Part shown: positions 1-9,287 of the stretch, one piece after another
Layout of the letters: each line of letters opens with the position of its first letter
Numbering within the stretch: position 1 is the stretch's first letter
Assembly (NCBI GenBank): GCA_026004775.1
Contig: BPJU01000006.1
Span: 266,761 to 330,760, forward strand
Direction: 5' to 3'
From: Pirellulaceae bacterium
Lineage (GTDB): Bacteria > Planctomycetota > Planctomycetia > Pirellulales > Pirellulaceae
DNA: 64,000 nucleotides
Program-made: the position numbers and the translations under genes
Notes under the pieces: generated by a model
Told to the model about the DNA's origin: nothing
Database searches by the model: none
The model's input: the letters and a program-made list of their open reading frames with translations, nothing else

Positions 1-161
1 TCCACACAATCGCCTCCGCACAGCACACCTCCATTGAAGTCACCGCACTATTATATCGCTTTTACAAAAAAATCAATTCCACTTTGAAACTTGCATTCCC
101 CCATCGGCGGCCGCGCAGTTCTTTGTAGAGCTTCCCTGGGCGAGTTCTCTTATCAACCGGG

Positions 162-167
162 TATAAT
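162..167 (+). promoter_or_regulatory. possible -10 element upstream of the EF-hand gene
   Basis: A perfect TATAAT hexamer sits about 175 bases upstream of the EF-hand gene start. No good -35 hexamer is seen at 16-18 bases, so this is only a candidate. The remaining bases 1-342 carry no coding sequence that I can support. Confidence 0.3.
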
Positions 168-342
168 TCCCGACAGGGACGGTACCGTTCGGCGGGTTTT
201 GGGTTAAAAAGAGACTGGCGATACTGGGCGAGGCCAAACTGTTCCTGGAATGTGGGGCCGAGCCCGTAGTCCTGTTGGTTTGGTTGGGTGATAATATGGG
301 GTTGTGGTGCGCAGTGCCTTGACGCTTTCGAAAGGAGCCTCT

Positions 343-1029
343 ATGTCCGCGCGTGTTGGTATGGCCGTTTTGTTGTCGTTGTGTCTGTCGGTCATATCGG
401 CGGGAGTATTCGGTCAGGAGCGGCCCAGGGAAGGGCAACCACGCCGGCCGCAGGATCGGGAGTCACCGCCCGTGCTGGCTCGTTTACTGGAACGCATCCC
501 GCTGATCGCCGCCCTGGATGCGGACGGCGATGGCGAGTTATCGGCTGAGGAGATTCAGAACGCGGCGGCCGCGTTGAAGAAACTCGACTCGAACGGAGAC
601 GGGAAACTTTCCCGGGAAGAATGGCTGACTCGACTACCCATCGAGCTTCCCGGCGGGCGACCTGGTGATGCGGCGCCTCCGCGGTTGGGAGCCGCGTTTA
701 TCGAGCGGCTGTTACAGTCGGCCGACCGCAACGGGGATGGGAAACTCAGCCGCGATGAACTTCCCGAACGGCTCCAGGGACTCTTGCAAGGTCGCGGTGG
801 GGAGCTGTTCGAACGAGCCGATGCGAACAAGGATGGGGCTCTGGACCGACAGGAGCTGGAAAGTCTGCTGGAAAGGCTGCCGCGACCGGGCGCGCGGGGC
901 GGCGAGCGTCCCGAAGGTGACCGCCCGGCGGGCGAACGGCCACGACCGGATCGTCCTGGCAACCGACCGGCTGGCGAGCGCCCCCGCCCTGAACGGTCAT
1001 CCGACCGTCCACCCCAAAACGCCCCGTAG
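343..1029 (+). CDS. secreted EF-hand calcium-binding protein
   Basis: A 228-residue protein with a hydrophobic signal peptide (about residues 1-24, ending near VFGQ). It has four EF-hand loops in two pairs, at about 59-70 (DADGDGELSAEE), 82-93 (DSNGDGKLSREE), 128-139 (DRNGDGKLSRDE) and 160-171 (DANKDGALDRQE). The C-terminal 50 residues are a low-complexity Arg/Pro/Glu/Gly tail with repeated GERPRP blocks. The ATG at 343 is chosen over an upstream in-frame GTG because AAAGGAG lies just before it and the signal peptide starts there. Such exported EF-hand proteins are common in planctomycetes. Calcium binding is likely, but the biological role is unknown. Confidence 0.85.
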   Translation: MSARVGMAVLLSLCLSVISAGVFGQERPREGQPRRPQDRESPPVLARLLERIPLIAALDADGDGELSAEEIQNAAAALKKLDSNGDGKLSREEWLTRLPIELPGGRPGDAAPPRLGAAFIERLLQSADRNGDGKLSRDELPERLQGLLQGRGGELFERADANKDGALDRQELESLLERLPRPGARGGERPEGDRPAGERPRPDRPGNRPAGERPRPERSSDRPPQNAP

Positions 1030-1046
1030 TGATTCCGGTTAGGCAG

Positions 1047-2444
1047 CTATGGTTCGGTGGCCCGTAAGCGCAGGGCGGCTTCCGCTTTCGTTACGCTCAA
1101 GCGCCAGGGGCCACCGGCATGCTCGACGGTCATGACCGGCGAGTCGGTCATTTCCCGCGGGTCGCACCAGCACATCTGATAGCGCCCCGGACCGATCTCC
1201 AGTACGGCCGCACCAGGACCTCCCCAGAAGTAGGCGGCGTATTGCCGCCCGGGTTCGGCCAGCACGCGCGCTGAAAGCGACGTCGGTTCTACCATGCGTA
1301 CGGTCTGGGGGCTTGGCCTGAGCCGTACCAGGTCCAGTTGCTCCATGAACCGCCGCAGGTATCCCAACTGGTGACGCAACCGCCGGCTGCCCCCGCCCGG
1401 CTGCGAAGAAGGATAGTCAAACGTACCGTCTTCGTAGCCGACCGCAAATGAATAATCCAAATGGCTGAACAGAGCACCTCCAGCTAGTAAGAACTCCCAC
1501 GCCTCGCGACGATAATAGTCGTCTCCTGTCCCCTTGAATCCCGTCTCATTTTCTCCAATCACCCGGTTCCAGTGGTAGTTCATCGCCACAGCGTCCGGAG
1601 GGAAAGCATAGTGAAAATTCAAAATAGAAACCGCCGAATGCAGTTGCTCAACTTTCTTCGCACCATTGGCAATGTTCATAGAAATCAGGTGCTTGTTAGG
1701 TAGATTTGCTTCCGTATGGACGATGACATCGGCTATATGATCCTGCCATGCCTGCGTGACGCCGCCAAAATACGGCTCATTACATATTTCGTAGTAGATA
1801 TTGTCGTAGCGATTCAGCTCCGTCACGATTTTTCTGGTAAGGGCTTCGTGGACTGCCAACAGCCCGCCATGCTTGTCCAGGGTATACACGTCGGTGCGAG
1901 CCACTGTTCCCACGCCGTTTATGTTATTGCGGGCGTTCTGGGGACTGAGATTCCATTGCGATTCATCATAGAATGGGCAGAAGAGGTTGACTTCCACAAT
2001 GACTTCGCGCTGGGACGCAGCCTGAATAAAAGCATGCAGCCGCTGGAAATACTCATCACTCCAGCGATTCAAATCGAACTTGTTACCCCCGTTGGCGTAT
2101 CCTGGTTCATTGCTGCGCGCCCAGGGAGCCAAATAGCGACCGGGAGCTGGCGCCAGCGTGTTGCGGGTGATGTTAAACGCCCCCTGCGGCTCGACGTACG
2201 ATCCACTAAACAATCGAGTGTGCTGCAGACGGCATGCAGCCAATTCGTCCAGGTACTTGATAAAGTCGAAGTCGGCATTGAGCACCGCGCCATAGTGTTC
2301 GCCGGATCCGATCAGTACCTTGGCTTCACCGCGGAACGCAAAATAATGCGGATTTTCCGGATGCAGAGCGAGCGGTTCGGCAGCCCACGCCCCAGTTATC
2401 CACAGTAGCAACGACAGCCCGCACAGCCAATTGCGGCATGACAT
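1047..2444 (-). CDS. secreted glycoside hydrolase of the clan GH-A type (putative)
   Basis: A 465-residue protein with a signal peptide (residues 1-22, ending GAWAA). The body looks like a (beta/alpha)8 cellulase-like barrel. The segment YYEICNEPYFGG (about 217-228) carries the Asn-Glu pair that marks the acid/base residue of clan GH-A enzymes (Asn222-Glu223). GENETG at about 297-302 is the best candidate region for the nucleophile. The C-terminal 90 residues look like a beta-sandwich accessory domain. Substrate and GH family cannot be named from sequence alone. It is convergent with the EF-hand gene (17-base gap) and stands alone on its strand. Confidence 0.7.
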   Translation of the reverse strand: MSCRNWLCGLSLLLWITGAWAAEPLALHPENPHYFAFRGEAKVLIGSGEHYGAVLNADFDFIKYLDELAACRLQHTRLFSGSYVEPQGAFNITRNTLAPAPGRYLAPWARSNEPGYANGGNKFDLNRWSDEYFQRLHAFIQAASQREVIVEVNLFCPFYDESQWNLSPQNARNNINGVGTVARTDVYTLDKHGGLLAVHEALTRKIVTELNRYDNIYYEICNEPYFGGVTQAWQDHIADVIVHTEANLPNKHLISMNIANGAKKVEQLHSAVSILNFHYAFPPDAVAMNYHWNRVIGENETGFKGTGDDYYRREAWEFLLAGGALFSHLDYSFAVGYEDGTFDYPSSQPGGGSRRLRHQLGYLRRFMEQLDLVRLRPSPQTVRMVEPTSLSARVLAEPGRQYAAYFWGGPGAAVLEIGPGRYQMCWCDPREMTDSPVMTVEHAGGPWRLSVTKAEAALRLRATEP

Positions 2445-2642
2445 CGCTAAAGCCCTTGAACACCCAGGTAAACAACAGCTTGCGCCATAGAGTACCGAGC
2501 ACTCGTGACACAGCGGTTATAGTATGGCGGGGCCGGCACCTTCCAGCAACCGCGCAGCCCCAATCCCGGCGATCGGTGCTCTCGAAGCCGTAAGGCACCC
2601 CAATCGGTCACGGCGAATTTTGGGGTCGACCGGTCGCCGCAT

Positions 2643-2672
2643 TTGCCAAAAGTCCGCCAATCGGCGTAAACT
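2643..2672 (+). promoter_or_regulatory. candidate promoter for the FHA-like gene
   Basis: TTGCCA (2643-2648), an 18-base spacer and TAAACT (2667-2672) form a plausible sigma-70 type promoter in the 362-base divergent region between the glycoside hydrolase and the FHA-like gene. Nothing else is recognised in 2445-2806. Confidence 0.35.
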
Positions 2673-2806
2673 ATATGAGGACAACCTGGATTGTGAGCAC
2701 GCCTCCAACCCGTATTGGGTAAAACGGAAGTGAGTTGGGGGTGGCTACGCCATCGGGCGAGTGGCCCGGTGAACGGCGATGCTTGTGTGTTGCATTCGGA
2801 GTGGCG

Positions 2807-3463
2807 ATGTTTGGCGGAAAACTTCAATTGCGCGTCAGGAGCCGGCAATGGCCGGTGCGGGTCGGCCGTCCCGAATTGCTACGCCGCGATGGGGCCCAAG
2901 TAGCCTATCTCTTGGGCCGTGGTTCCACTGCTTATCTGCAATCCAATGCACCTGGATTGGCCGATGAACATTGCTGGATCTCGTGGGACGGTTTGCAAGT
3001 AAAAGTCGTACCGTGTAACGGGCAAGCGGTCCGTATCAACGGTGTGGAAACGCGCGAAGAACGAACTTTGCTGCCCGGAGATGTGCTGCAGGCCGGTGAA
3101 CTGGTGCTGCGGCTGGTCAAGACGGATGTCGGTGTCGCCACCTCCGGTACGGTCAATCCCCAGCACCAGACGAGCCAACAGGCGGACGACCTGACCCGAA
3201 TTGCCGGCGACGTGTTGCTGGGCGGATCCGGAGACTCAATGGCGCCGCAAACCGACATGGATCCGAGAGGATCCCGCATCATGGAACGCCTCTCACAGGT
3301 GAAGCCCGCCCCTTCGCCCAAAGGCGCGGCTTCGTCCACGCAGTCGCCTCGGTCCGACACGGGGAAAGCGGCTGACGAGGCGCTTAGCCGACTTTTCCGC
3401 CGGCGGCTTGCCGAGCAAAAACGTGTGGAAGCCAAGCCTCCAAGACGGCCGGATGCAACTTAG
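2807..3463 (+). CDS. FHA-like domain protein
   Basis: A 218-residue soluble protein. Residues about 5-100 fit an FHA-like beta sandwich: YLLGRGS matches the beta3-beta4 G-R-x-S turn, LADEHCWIS takes the place of the S-x-x-H segment, and RINGVETREERTLLPGDVLQAG is the usual N-G plus L-x-x-G-D motif. The second half is low-complexity (Ser/Pro/Lys/Arg) and probably disordered. The ATG at 2807 (GGAG five bases upstream) is preferred over an upstream TTG at 2735. FHA domains bind phosphothreonine, but no kinase is adjacent, so the partner is unknown. Confidence 0.65.
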   Translation: MFGGKLQLRVRSRQWPVRVGRPELLRRDGAQVAYLLGRGSTAYLQSNAPGLADEHCWISWDGLQVKVVPCNGQAVRINGVETREERTLLPGDVLQAGELVLRLVKTDVGVATSGTVNPQHQTSQQADDLTRIAGDVLLGGSGDSMAPQTDMDPRGSRIMERLSQVKPAPSPKGAASSTQSPRSDTGKAADEALSRLFRRRLAEQKRVEAKPPRRPDAT

Positions 3464-3465
3464 TT

Positions 3466-3562
3466 GGACAGCGCCATTTTAGGAAATAGGTAAAACGGCT
3501 CATCTCCAATTCAAAGCTTGCGCCGGGTAAGCCTTGCGCAGTTTATCAAAATGGCGCTGTCC
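3466..3562. repeat. 97-bp element bounded by 15-bp perfect inverted repeats
   Basis: GGACAGCGCCATTTT (3466-3480) is exactly inverted at 3548-3562. It sits between the 3' ends of the FHA-like gene and mog, starting two bases after the FHA stop codon. It could act as a bidirectional terminator or be a small non-autonomous palindromic element. No convincing target duplication is seen. Confidence 0.6.
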
Positions 3563-3727
3563 CATTAGGTCGCGTGGTACGAACTTCCTCGCCCGTGGGC
3601 CGACAACGTGCCAACAAAAGAAAGTCTTTTGCTGCGGTTCCCCCGTTTGTACAGCATTGCTAACGAGTATGCAGGGTGACTCCACACGCTCCAGAAGGCC
3701 AGCCCACGCCTGTCCCAGTCCCGGCCG

Positions 3728-4282
3728 TTACTTTTTGGGCCGATAGGCGGCAAGTCGCTCGGGACGTGTCACTAAATACGGACCTTCCAGCAAATCGATG
3801 CAATAAGGAATGGCGGGAAAAACCGCGTCCAAGCACTCGCGAATCGCTCGCGGTTGTCCCGGAAGATTCACAATCAGACTCCGACCCCGTATTCCAGCCG
3901 TCTGTCGCGACAGGATGGCCGTGGGAACCTTTTGTAGCGATACCTGCCTCATCAGTTCCCCGAAACCCGGCATCATCTTTTGGCATACTGCTTCGGTAGC
4001 TTCCGGCGTGACATCACGAGCAGCCGGACCGGTGCCTCCGGTAGTAATGATCAAGCAGCAGCCCTGTTCGTCCGCCAGTTCTACCAACACCCGCTCGATC
4101 TGTGGCTGCTCATCGGGAACCAGTCGATAGAGAGTTTCGTAAGGCGAATCGAGCACTTCCGCCAAATACTCGATAATGGCCGGGCCTCCCTTATCCTCAT
4201 ATTGACCTCGGCTGGCGCGGTCCGAAACGGTGACGATACCGATGCGCGCCGGTTGGGTTGGTGGAACAGCCTGCTGGCTCAT
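3728..4282 (-). CDS. mog: molybdopterin adenylyltransferase
   Basis: A 184-residue MoaB/Mog-family protein. It starts with IGIVTVSDRASRGQYEDKGGP and contains the MPT-binding motif TTGGTGPAARDVTPEAT and the C-terminal IVNLPGQPRAIRECL, all hallmarks of MogA. It adenylylates molybdopterin before molybdenum insertion in the cytoplasm. GGGAGGAG lies just before the ATG at 4282. No other molybdenum cofactor gene is adjacent, so it is probably monocistronic. MoaB versus Mog is decided from the family pattern, with Mog more likely. Confidence 0.88.
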   Translation of the reverse strand: MSQQAVPPTQPARIGIVTVSDRASRGQYEDKGGPAIIEYLAEVLDSPYETLYRLVPDEQPQIERVLVELADEQGCCLIITTGGTGPAARDVTPEATEAVCQKMMPGFGELMRQVSLQKVPTAILSRQTAGIRGRSLIVNLPGQPRAIRECLDAVFPAIPYCIDLLEGPYLVTRPERLAAYRPKK

Positions 4283-4464
4283 GGCTCCTCCCGAATTCCA
4301 GCGAAACTTAGTTGCAACTGCCCTGTTTACGTTGATAATAAGAGCTAACCGTTGTGCCGCCTAGAGAGCAAGTGCGGTCGCCTTGGCTGGAAGCGAACCG
4401 CAATTGGGTGGTGAGGTTGAGCGGGCGTTTTTTTCCGACGTGCTTGGCTCGAAGGAGGTATGTC

Positions 4465-5568
4465 ATGCGTGCGCGATCGTCCTTATTGTTCGTCTTGTCG
4501 ATGTTGTTGGTAGCGACGCTCGGCGTAGTGTTGGCCGGCGAGGGCCCCGAGGGGCTGAAGCCGGGGACGGTCACCCTGAAGTCTGCCGGTCCCATCGCGT
4601 TTGCTCCGGACGGTGTCCTTTTGATCGGCGATCCCGTGGCGGCCACCGTCTATGCTGTGGCAACGGGCGATACGAAAGGCGATCCGGAAAAAGCCGAGTA
4701 CCGCATTGAGGCCATCGATGAAAAGGTAGCTGCCCTCTTGGGAGTTTCTTCCAGTGATATTCTCATTGCCGATGTCGCCGCCAATCCGACGTCCGGAAAC
4801 GTATATTTGTCGGTTGCGCGAGGGCGAGGTCCGGATGCTCAGGCGGTGATCGTGCGAACCAACCCCCAAGGGGAATTCGACATTTTGCCGCTGGAAAACG
4901 TGGCTTGTGCCAAAGCGGAACTTCCCAATCCACCGCGTGAGGCGGGTCAGGGACGTTTCAACCAGCGGGCATTGGCTATTACGGATCTGGCCTACGTGGC
5001 AGGCAGTGTGATTGTGGCCGGGTTAGCCAACGAGGAATTCGCGTCGACTCTGCGCGTGCTGCCCTACCCGTTCGCCGAAGGCACTCGCGGTGCCGGTGTC
5101 GAAATCTATCACGGCTCTCACGGACGCTTCGAAACCCAATCGCCCATCCGCACCTTTACTTCCTATGTCTTAGAGGGAGAACCGCACATTCTGGCTGCGT
5201 ATACGTGCACGCCTCTGGTGAAGATCCCTCTCAAACAACTTGCCCCCGGTGCGAAAGTCCGCGGGGTCACTATCGCCGAATTGGGTAACCGAAACCAGCC
5301 ACTGGATATGTTTGTCTACTCGAAGGATGGCAAGGACTATCTGCTGGTGGCCAACAGCCGCCGTGGTGTGATGAAAATTTCGGCCGTGGAGTTGAGCGGC
5401 AACTACAACATTACGCAACGGATCGAAGGTACGGCCGGCGCCGGCTTCGAAACGCTGGAAGGCTGGACCGGGGTTGTGCATCTGGACCGGCTCAACAGCC
5501 AGTGCGCTTTGGTACTGAGTCAGAATGAAAGCGGGCGGCTTGACCTCCGCTCCGTGCCATTGCCCTAG
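4465..5568 (+). CDS. secreted beta-propeller-like protein of unknown function
   Basis: A 367-residue protein with a clear signal peptide (about residues 1-24, MRARSSLLFVLSMLLVATLG then LAGEG). The rest alternates short beta strands in a pattern like NHL or YVTN propellers (for example GPIAFAPDGVLLIGDP and NPTSGNVYLSVAR). No catalytic motif is visible. The ATG at 4465 has a strong AAGGAGG and coincides with the signal peptide. It is followed by another secreted protein gene (153-base gap), so the two may be co-expressed. Function unknown. Confidence 0.75.
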   Translation: MRARSSLLFVLSMLLVATLGVVLAGEGPEGLKPGTVTLKSAGPIAFAPDGVLLIGDPVAATVYAVATGDTKGDPEKAEYRIEAIDEKVAALLGVSSSDILIADVAANPTSGNVYLSVARGRGPDAQAVIVRTNPQGEFDILPLENVACAKAELPNPPREAGQGRFNQRALAITDLAYVAGSVIVAGLANEEFASTLRVLPYPFAEGTRGAGVEIYHGSHGRFETQSPIRTFTSYVLEGEPHILAAYTCTPLVKIPLKQLAPGAKVRGVTIAELGNRNQPLDMFVYSKDGKDYLLVANSRRGVMKISAVELSGNYNITQRIEGTAGAGFETLEGWTGVVHLDRLNSQCALVLSQNESGRLDLRSVPLP

Positions 5569-5721
5569 TGGAGGGCGATGACGAGTCTTTGTCGATCCCC
5601 CCAATGGTGGAGCCTTCCCGCGCCTGCCGGTGCACCGTGTGCCGGCAGGCTGGCGGGCCGTCGTTGCCGTCTTCAGCGGTTCGTGTTTTCAGCCCAGAGA
5701 CGCGACAGGGGTGAGCCGTCG

Positions 5722-6879
5722 ATGAGTTTGCTGAGTTGCTGGTGTTTGCCTCTAGTGCTGCTCGGTTTTCAAGCCGAGACCGCGCGGCTTCCGCTGCGAG
5801 TGACAATCGATGAGTCGCCCCCGCATGCTGTCCGACTGTACGGTCTTCCCGCTGAGATGCTTTCGGCTTTGCAGCAGGCCGAAATCTCCAGTCGCGATTG
5901 GCAGGACGTTTATCGTGTGGAAGTAGCTGGTTCCGAGCAAGCTCAGAGCAACCTTCCCCCGGTGGCCGGCAGCTACCGGGTCGAAGCGGACCACATCGTT
6001 TTCGTGCCGCGTTTTGCCTTGCAACGAGGCCAACCCTATCGGGTGCGCGTGTGGCCCAACCGTTTGAAAGGTGCTCCCGCCGCCTGGCCTGGACTGTGGC
6101 AGGATGTGCTGATTCTGCCCGACAGCGACGTCGCCCCACGAACCCGCGTTGTGGCGATTTACCCATCAAGCGACCTGTTACCGGAGAATCAGCTAAAATT
6201 TTACATCCATTTTTCGCAGCCGATGCGGCGGGGTGAGGCCTACCGGCACATTCGGTTGCTCGACAATACAGGACACCCAGTCCCGTATCCGTTTCTGGAA
6301 TTGCCTGAGGAGTTATGGGATCCATCGCAACAGCGGTTTACGCTGCTGCTGGATCCGGGCCGCATCAAGCGCGGACTCAAGCCTCGCGAAGAATTCGGCC
6401 CCATCCTGGAGTCGGGCAATTCGTATACGCTTCTGATCGATGCGCAATGGAAAGATGCTGCGGGACGTCCCCTGATCGAAGGGGCAGCCAAGAAGTTTCG
6501 CGTGACGGAGCCGGATGAGCAACAGCCGAACTTGGAGTCGTGGAAGTTGCGGTTGCCACGAGCCGGAAGCCGAGAAGCCTTGGAGGTCCTATTCGACGAG
6601 GCGCTTGACCACGGCTTACTTCAGCGAATGATCTGGATTACCGACGCCACCGATTCCCCGGTACCCGGTCAGGTCGAGATTCTCCGGAAGGAAACGGTTT
6701 GGCGCTTTGTTCCCGAAAATCCATGGATGGCCGGTCCATACCAGTTGTGTGTGGATGCACGGCTGGAAGATTTGGCCGGTAATAGTTTGGCCCGTCCCTT
6801 CGAGGTGGATTTGTTTGAAAGGGTCGAGGTGCAGTCGAAAGCGGACGTGCGGCGCCGTTTGTTCCGCGTTGAGCCGTAG
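5722..6879 (+). CDS. secreted Ig-like (Big_5/SbsA type) domain protein
   Basis: A 385-residue protein with an N-terminal signal segment (MSLLSCWCLPLVLLGFQAE; possible lipoprotein-like Cys positions without a clean lipobox). Segments such as VVAIYPSSDLLPENQLKFYIHFSQP and LRLPRAGSREALEVLFDEALD resemble bacterial Ig-like domains that begin with a P-x-x-x-...-F-x-x-P/A pattern, in two or three copies. Probably structural or adhesive and extracytoplasmic. The start at 5722 is chosen because the signal peptide begins there. It lies in the same direction as the preceding secreted protein. Confidence 0.65.
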   Translation: MSLLSCWCLPLVLLGFQAETARLPLRVTIDESPPHAVRLYGLPAEMLSALQQAEISSRDWQDVYRVEVAGSEQAQSNLPPVAGSYRVEADHIVFVPRFALQRGQPYRVRVWPNRLKGAPAAWPGLWQDVLILPDSDVAPRTRVVAIYPSSDLLPENQLKFYIHFSQPMRRGEAYRHIRLLDNTGHPVPYPFLELPEELWDPSQQRFTLLLDPGRIKRGLKPREEFGPILESGNSYTLLIDAQWKDAAGRPLIEGAAKKFRVTEPDEQQPNLESWKLRLPRAGSREALEVLFDEALDHGLLQRMIWITDATDSPVPGQVEILRKETVWRFVPENPWMAGPYQLCVDARLEDLAGNSLARPFEVDLFERVEVQSKADVRRRLFRVEP

Positions 6880-6894
6880 AGCCGTGGATACGGC

Positions 6895-7413
6895 TCAATC
6901 GGCAATGCCGGCCGTCTGGTTTCGAGCGCGCTTGTACGCCAGTAGTTGCTCGGGCGGCAGAAGCGCTTTGGCCAGTTCCAGCAACCGGCTGTAGCCGGCG
7001 TGATCGTCCGACAGCATCCCCGTGAAACGAAGTCCCACTCGGAAAAAGCCGGCACCTATTTCGGTCTGGCTGCACACTTGGGCGAAGATAAAGCCAGGTT
7101 GGGAGGAAGCGGCTGTCAACAGTTCGTTGGTGGGCCAGATGCCGAGTAGTACCTGGTCGTGGGTCAATCGGCGCGACACAACCAGTCCCATACCGTGCAT
7201 CGAAAGATCCTGGCTCAAACCGAACGAAGATTGGTCCCACACCGGCTGTTGCCCTTCGATCGGCACGAGTAGTACCGGAAAACTGCGCGGGAAACGCGGC
7301 GTCTTGCGGGCTCGCAGCGCTTCTGCATCTCCTTCCGGATTGGTGATGTCGGCCACGCCGCGCAAGAAGCTATCCAGGTCGAACCGCTTGTTGCGGGTTT
7401 TCCAAAAAAGCAT
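6895..7413 (-). CDS. PilZ-like domain protein (putative)
   Basis: A 172-residue cytoplasmic protein. The segment SFGLSQDLSMHGMGLVVSRRL resembles the D-x-S-x-x-G-x-x motif of PilZ domains, followed by beta strands, but the upstream R-x-x-x-R part of the c-di-GMP motif is not clear. GAGGAG is placed well before the ATG at 7413. A planctomycete PilZ-like protein would fit with the c-di-GMP riboswitch at 38.7 kb, but ligand binding is not established. Confidence 0.5.
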   Translation of the reverse strand: MLFWKTRNKRFDLDSFLRGVADITNPEGDAEALRARKTPRFPRSFPVLLVPIEGQQPVWDQSSFGLSQDLSMHGMGLVVSRRLTHDQVLLGIWPTNELLTAASSQPGFIFAQVCSQTEIGAGFFRVGLRFTGMLSDDHAGYSRLLELAKALLPPEQLLAYKRARNQTAGIAD

Positions 7414-7493
7414 CTTTTACTCCTCACGCACCGCACCGAACGGGCAGGGGTTCTTGCGCCATAGCATACAATAGGCGTCGAGGAGTGTCGCGA

Positions 7494-7652
7494 TTGCGTC
7501 CTCAAAAATCCCAAGTCGAGCTCAACGGCGAATGGGCGTGTGTTGATTATTTGGATTATTTGCAATTGAACGGACGTGTGGCATGGCCACAGGTGGCATG
7601 GCCGTCCCGGCCGTGTGGGTCACCCAAGATGTTGGTGAAAGCCGGTGCATAG
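7494..7652 (+). CDS. possible small ORF, divergent from the PilZ-like gene
   Basis: A 52-codon open frame starting at a TTG, with AGGAG eight bases upstream. Its product has a normal amino acid composition (QVELNGEWACVDYLDYLQLNG) and ends at TAG. No family is recognised. The same frame reopens after the stop up to the IS insertion point, so it may be the front of a broken gene. Weakly supported. Confidence 0.25.
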   Translation: MRPQKSQVELNGEWACVDYLDYLQLNGRVAWPQVAWPSRPCGSPKMLVKAGA

Positions 7653-7703
7653 CGCGTGTTGCGCCGCCCGGACTTCCTTCTGATGGAAAGTCAACTCCCC
7701 ACG

Positions 7704-7715
7704 GGCGAGGACGCC
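7704..7715. repeat. 12-bp target site duplication (left copy)
   Basis: GGCGAGGACGCC immediately precedes the left inverted repeat and recurs exactly at 9288-9299 after the right one. Because its ends are complementary (GGCG/CGCC), the true duplication could be 8-12 bases with a correspondingly longer terminal repeat. Confidence 0.85.
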
Positions 7716-9287
7716 TCGTTGTACCCGATAAGTCAAAATTGCTATTGTCTGAAAGCAGGCGATTCTGGTAATCATTGGGACCTGCGGAAGGTATGGAAGA
7801 TTAGTCGACTAGTCAAGGAGGTTCCCAATGGTCGTTGCATGGGTAGCGGAGGAATTTAAGGAGTTGAAGTTGGGAGATAAGCGGTTAGACAAGCGATTCT
7901 TACGTGTTATGTCAGGTTTGGCGGGAGGTCCCAATAGGAGCATTCCGGAAACGTGTCGTGGCAAAAGGGAAGTAGATGCTGCGTATGAGTTATTTAAAAA
8001 CCCAAAGGTTACACCAGAAAAGGTTCTGGAAGCGCACTTGCAAGCCACAAAGCAGCGCATTTCTCAAGAAAAGAGGGTGGTCGTGGCGCAGGATACCACA
8101 GAGCTGGACCTGACAAGGCCCGAGCAACAGGTGGCGGGAGTTGGTTACTTGGATAATCCTGCGCGGCGAGGGCTATATGCGCACATAGCACACGCGTTCA
8201 CATGCGAGGGTGTGCCGCTGGGAACGACCTTCATCAAGACGTGGACCAGATCCGGAGAGGAGTGGTCGGTTAGCAGTGAAGAGAGGCGCAAGAAGCGGAA
8301 GGCGGCGTCGATTGAAACGAAGGAGAGTTACCGGTGGATTGAGGGGTTTCGAGCTGTGGCGGCTCTTGCCCAAGAATGCCCGAACACGGAATTCGTGTGT
8401 GTTGCTGACAGCGAGGCGGATATTTACCAGCTGTTTTTAGAGCACGAAAAAGCTCCCGGAGTGCTGCTGCTTGTACGCGCTTGTCATAATCGAGTAGCCA
8501 AAGACGATTCGGGTAATATCGCGTTCCTGAAGGATTTCCTGAATGAGGCACCGGTTTGTTTGCAATACGAGGTTCTCGTTCGCGAGCGTGAGGCGAAAAC
8601 CACGTGTGAAAAGCGACCGCGCCGGCAGTCTCGTCTACAACGGAAGGCGGTCTTGGAAGTGCGCGCAGCGTCGGTGACGCTGCAACCGCCGAAGCAACAC
8701 AGTGGTGATTGCCCGGCGATTCGCATCAACGCGGTTTTGGTATGCGAGCGTGATGCACCAGCAGGCGAAGAACCAGTCGAATGGATCTTGTTGACCAATT
8801 TCCCCATTGACACGGCGCAGCAAGTGGCAGAGGTGGTCGACCTGTACTGTTTGCGTTGGCAGATCGAAGTTTACTTCAGGACGTTGAAGGAAGGTTGTCG
8901 CGTAGAGAAGCGGAGGTTCGAGTACCTGGACCGATACAGGAATTTTCTTGCGGTGGCGATGGTGTTGGCATGGCGGGTGCTGTATCTATCTCGCATGGGG
9001 GACACCTGTCCGGATATTAGTTGTGAGGCGATATTTGAGCCGTCGGAGTGGAAAGCCGTTTGGACAGTACTGAAGGGAGAACCTCCGCCGGCCGAGCCAC
9101 CGAAGGTTAACGAAATGGTGAGGATGGTGGCGCGGCTTGGCGGCTACGTTGATTACAAGAACCGTCAGGACCGACCAGGCCCTCAAACTCTTTGGCGAGG
9201 GCTTCAGCGCATGTCTGATCTGAGCTGGGGTTGGGACGTATTCGGCCCGGAGGCACGATCAGGCTGACGACTTATCGGGTACAACGA
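7716..9287 (+). mobile_element. complete IS4-type insertion sequence, 1572 bp
   Basis: Bounded by perfect 19-bp inverted repeats TCGTTGTACCCGATAAGTC (7716-7734) and its complement (9269-9287), with one full-length transposase gene inside and a 12-bp direct repeat outside. Removing it restores a 20-nt palindrome (CACGGGCG-AGGA-CGCCCGTG), so the target was a stem-loop. Intact ends, open frame and perfect target duplication suggest a recent, possibly active insertion. Confidence 0.9.
7828..9267 (+). CDS. IS4-family DDE transposase (Tn5/IS50-like)
   Basis: A 479-residue transposase. The N-terminus (WVAEEFKELKLGDKRLDKRF) matches the Tn5-type DNA-binding domain. The DDE residues lie in AQDTTELDL (Asp1), VADSEADIYQ (Asp2) and the signature YCLRWQIEVYFRTLK, which fits the IS4 Y-2-R-3-E-6-K motif exactly. 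AAGGAGG precedes the ATG. The stop lies just inside the right inverted repeat. No internal stop or frameshift, so it is likely functional. Confidence 0.93.
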   Translation: MVVAWVAEEFKELKLGDKRLDKRFLRVMSGLAGGPNRSIPETCRGKREVDAAYELFKNPKVTPEKVLEAHLQATKQRISQEKRVVVAQDTTELDLTRPEQQVAGVGYLDNPARRGLYAHIAHAFTCEGVPLGTTFIKTWTRSGEEWSVSSEERRKKRKAASIETKESYRWIEGFRAVAALAQECPNTEFVCVADSEADIYQLFLEHEKAPGVLLLVRACHNRVAKDDSGNIAFLKDFLNEAPVCLQYEVLVREREAKTTCEKRPRRQSRLQRKAVLEVRAASVTLQPPKQHSGDCPAIRINAVLVCERDAPAGEEPVEWILLTNFPIDTAQQVAEVVDLYCLRWQIEVYFRTLKEGCRVEKRRFEYLDRYRNFLAVAMVLAWRVLYLSRMGDTCPDISCEAIFEPSEWKAVWTVLKGEPPPAEPPKVNEMVRMVARLGGYVDYKNRQDRPGPQTLWRGLQRMSDLSWGWDVFGPEARSG

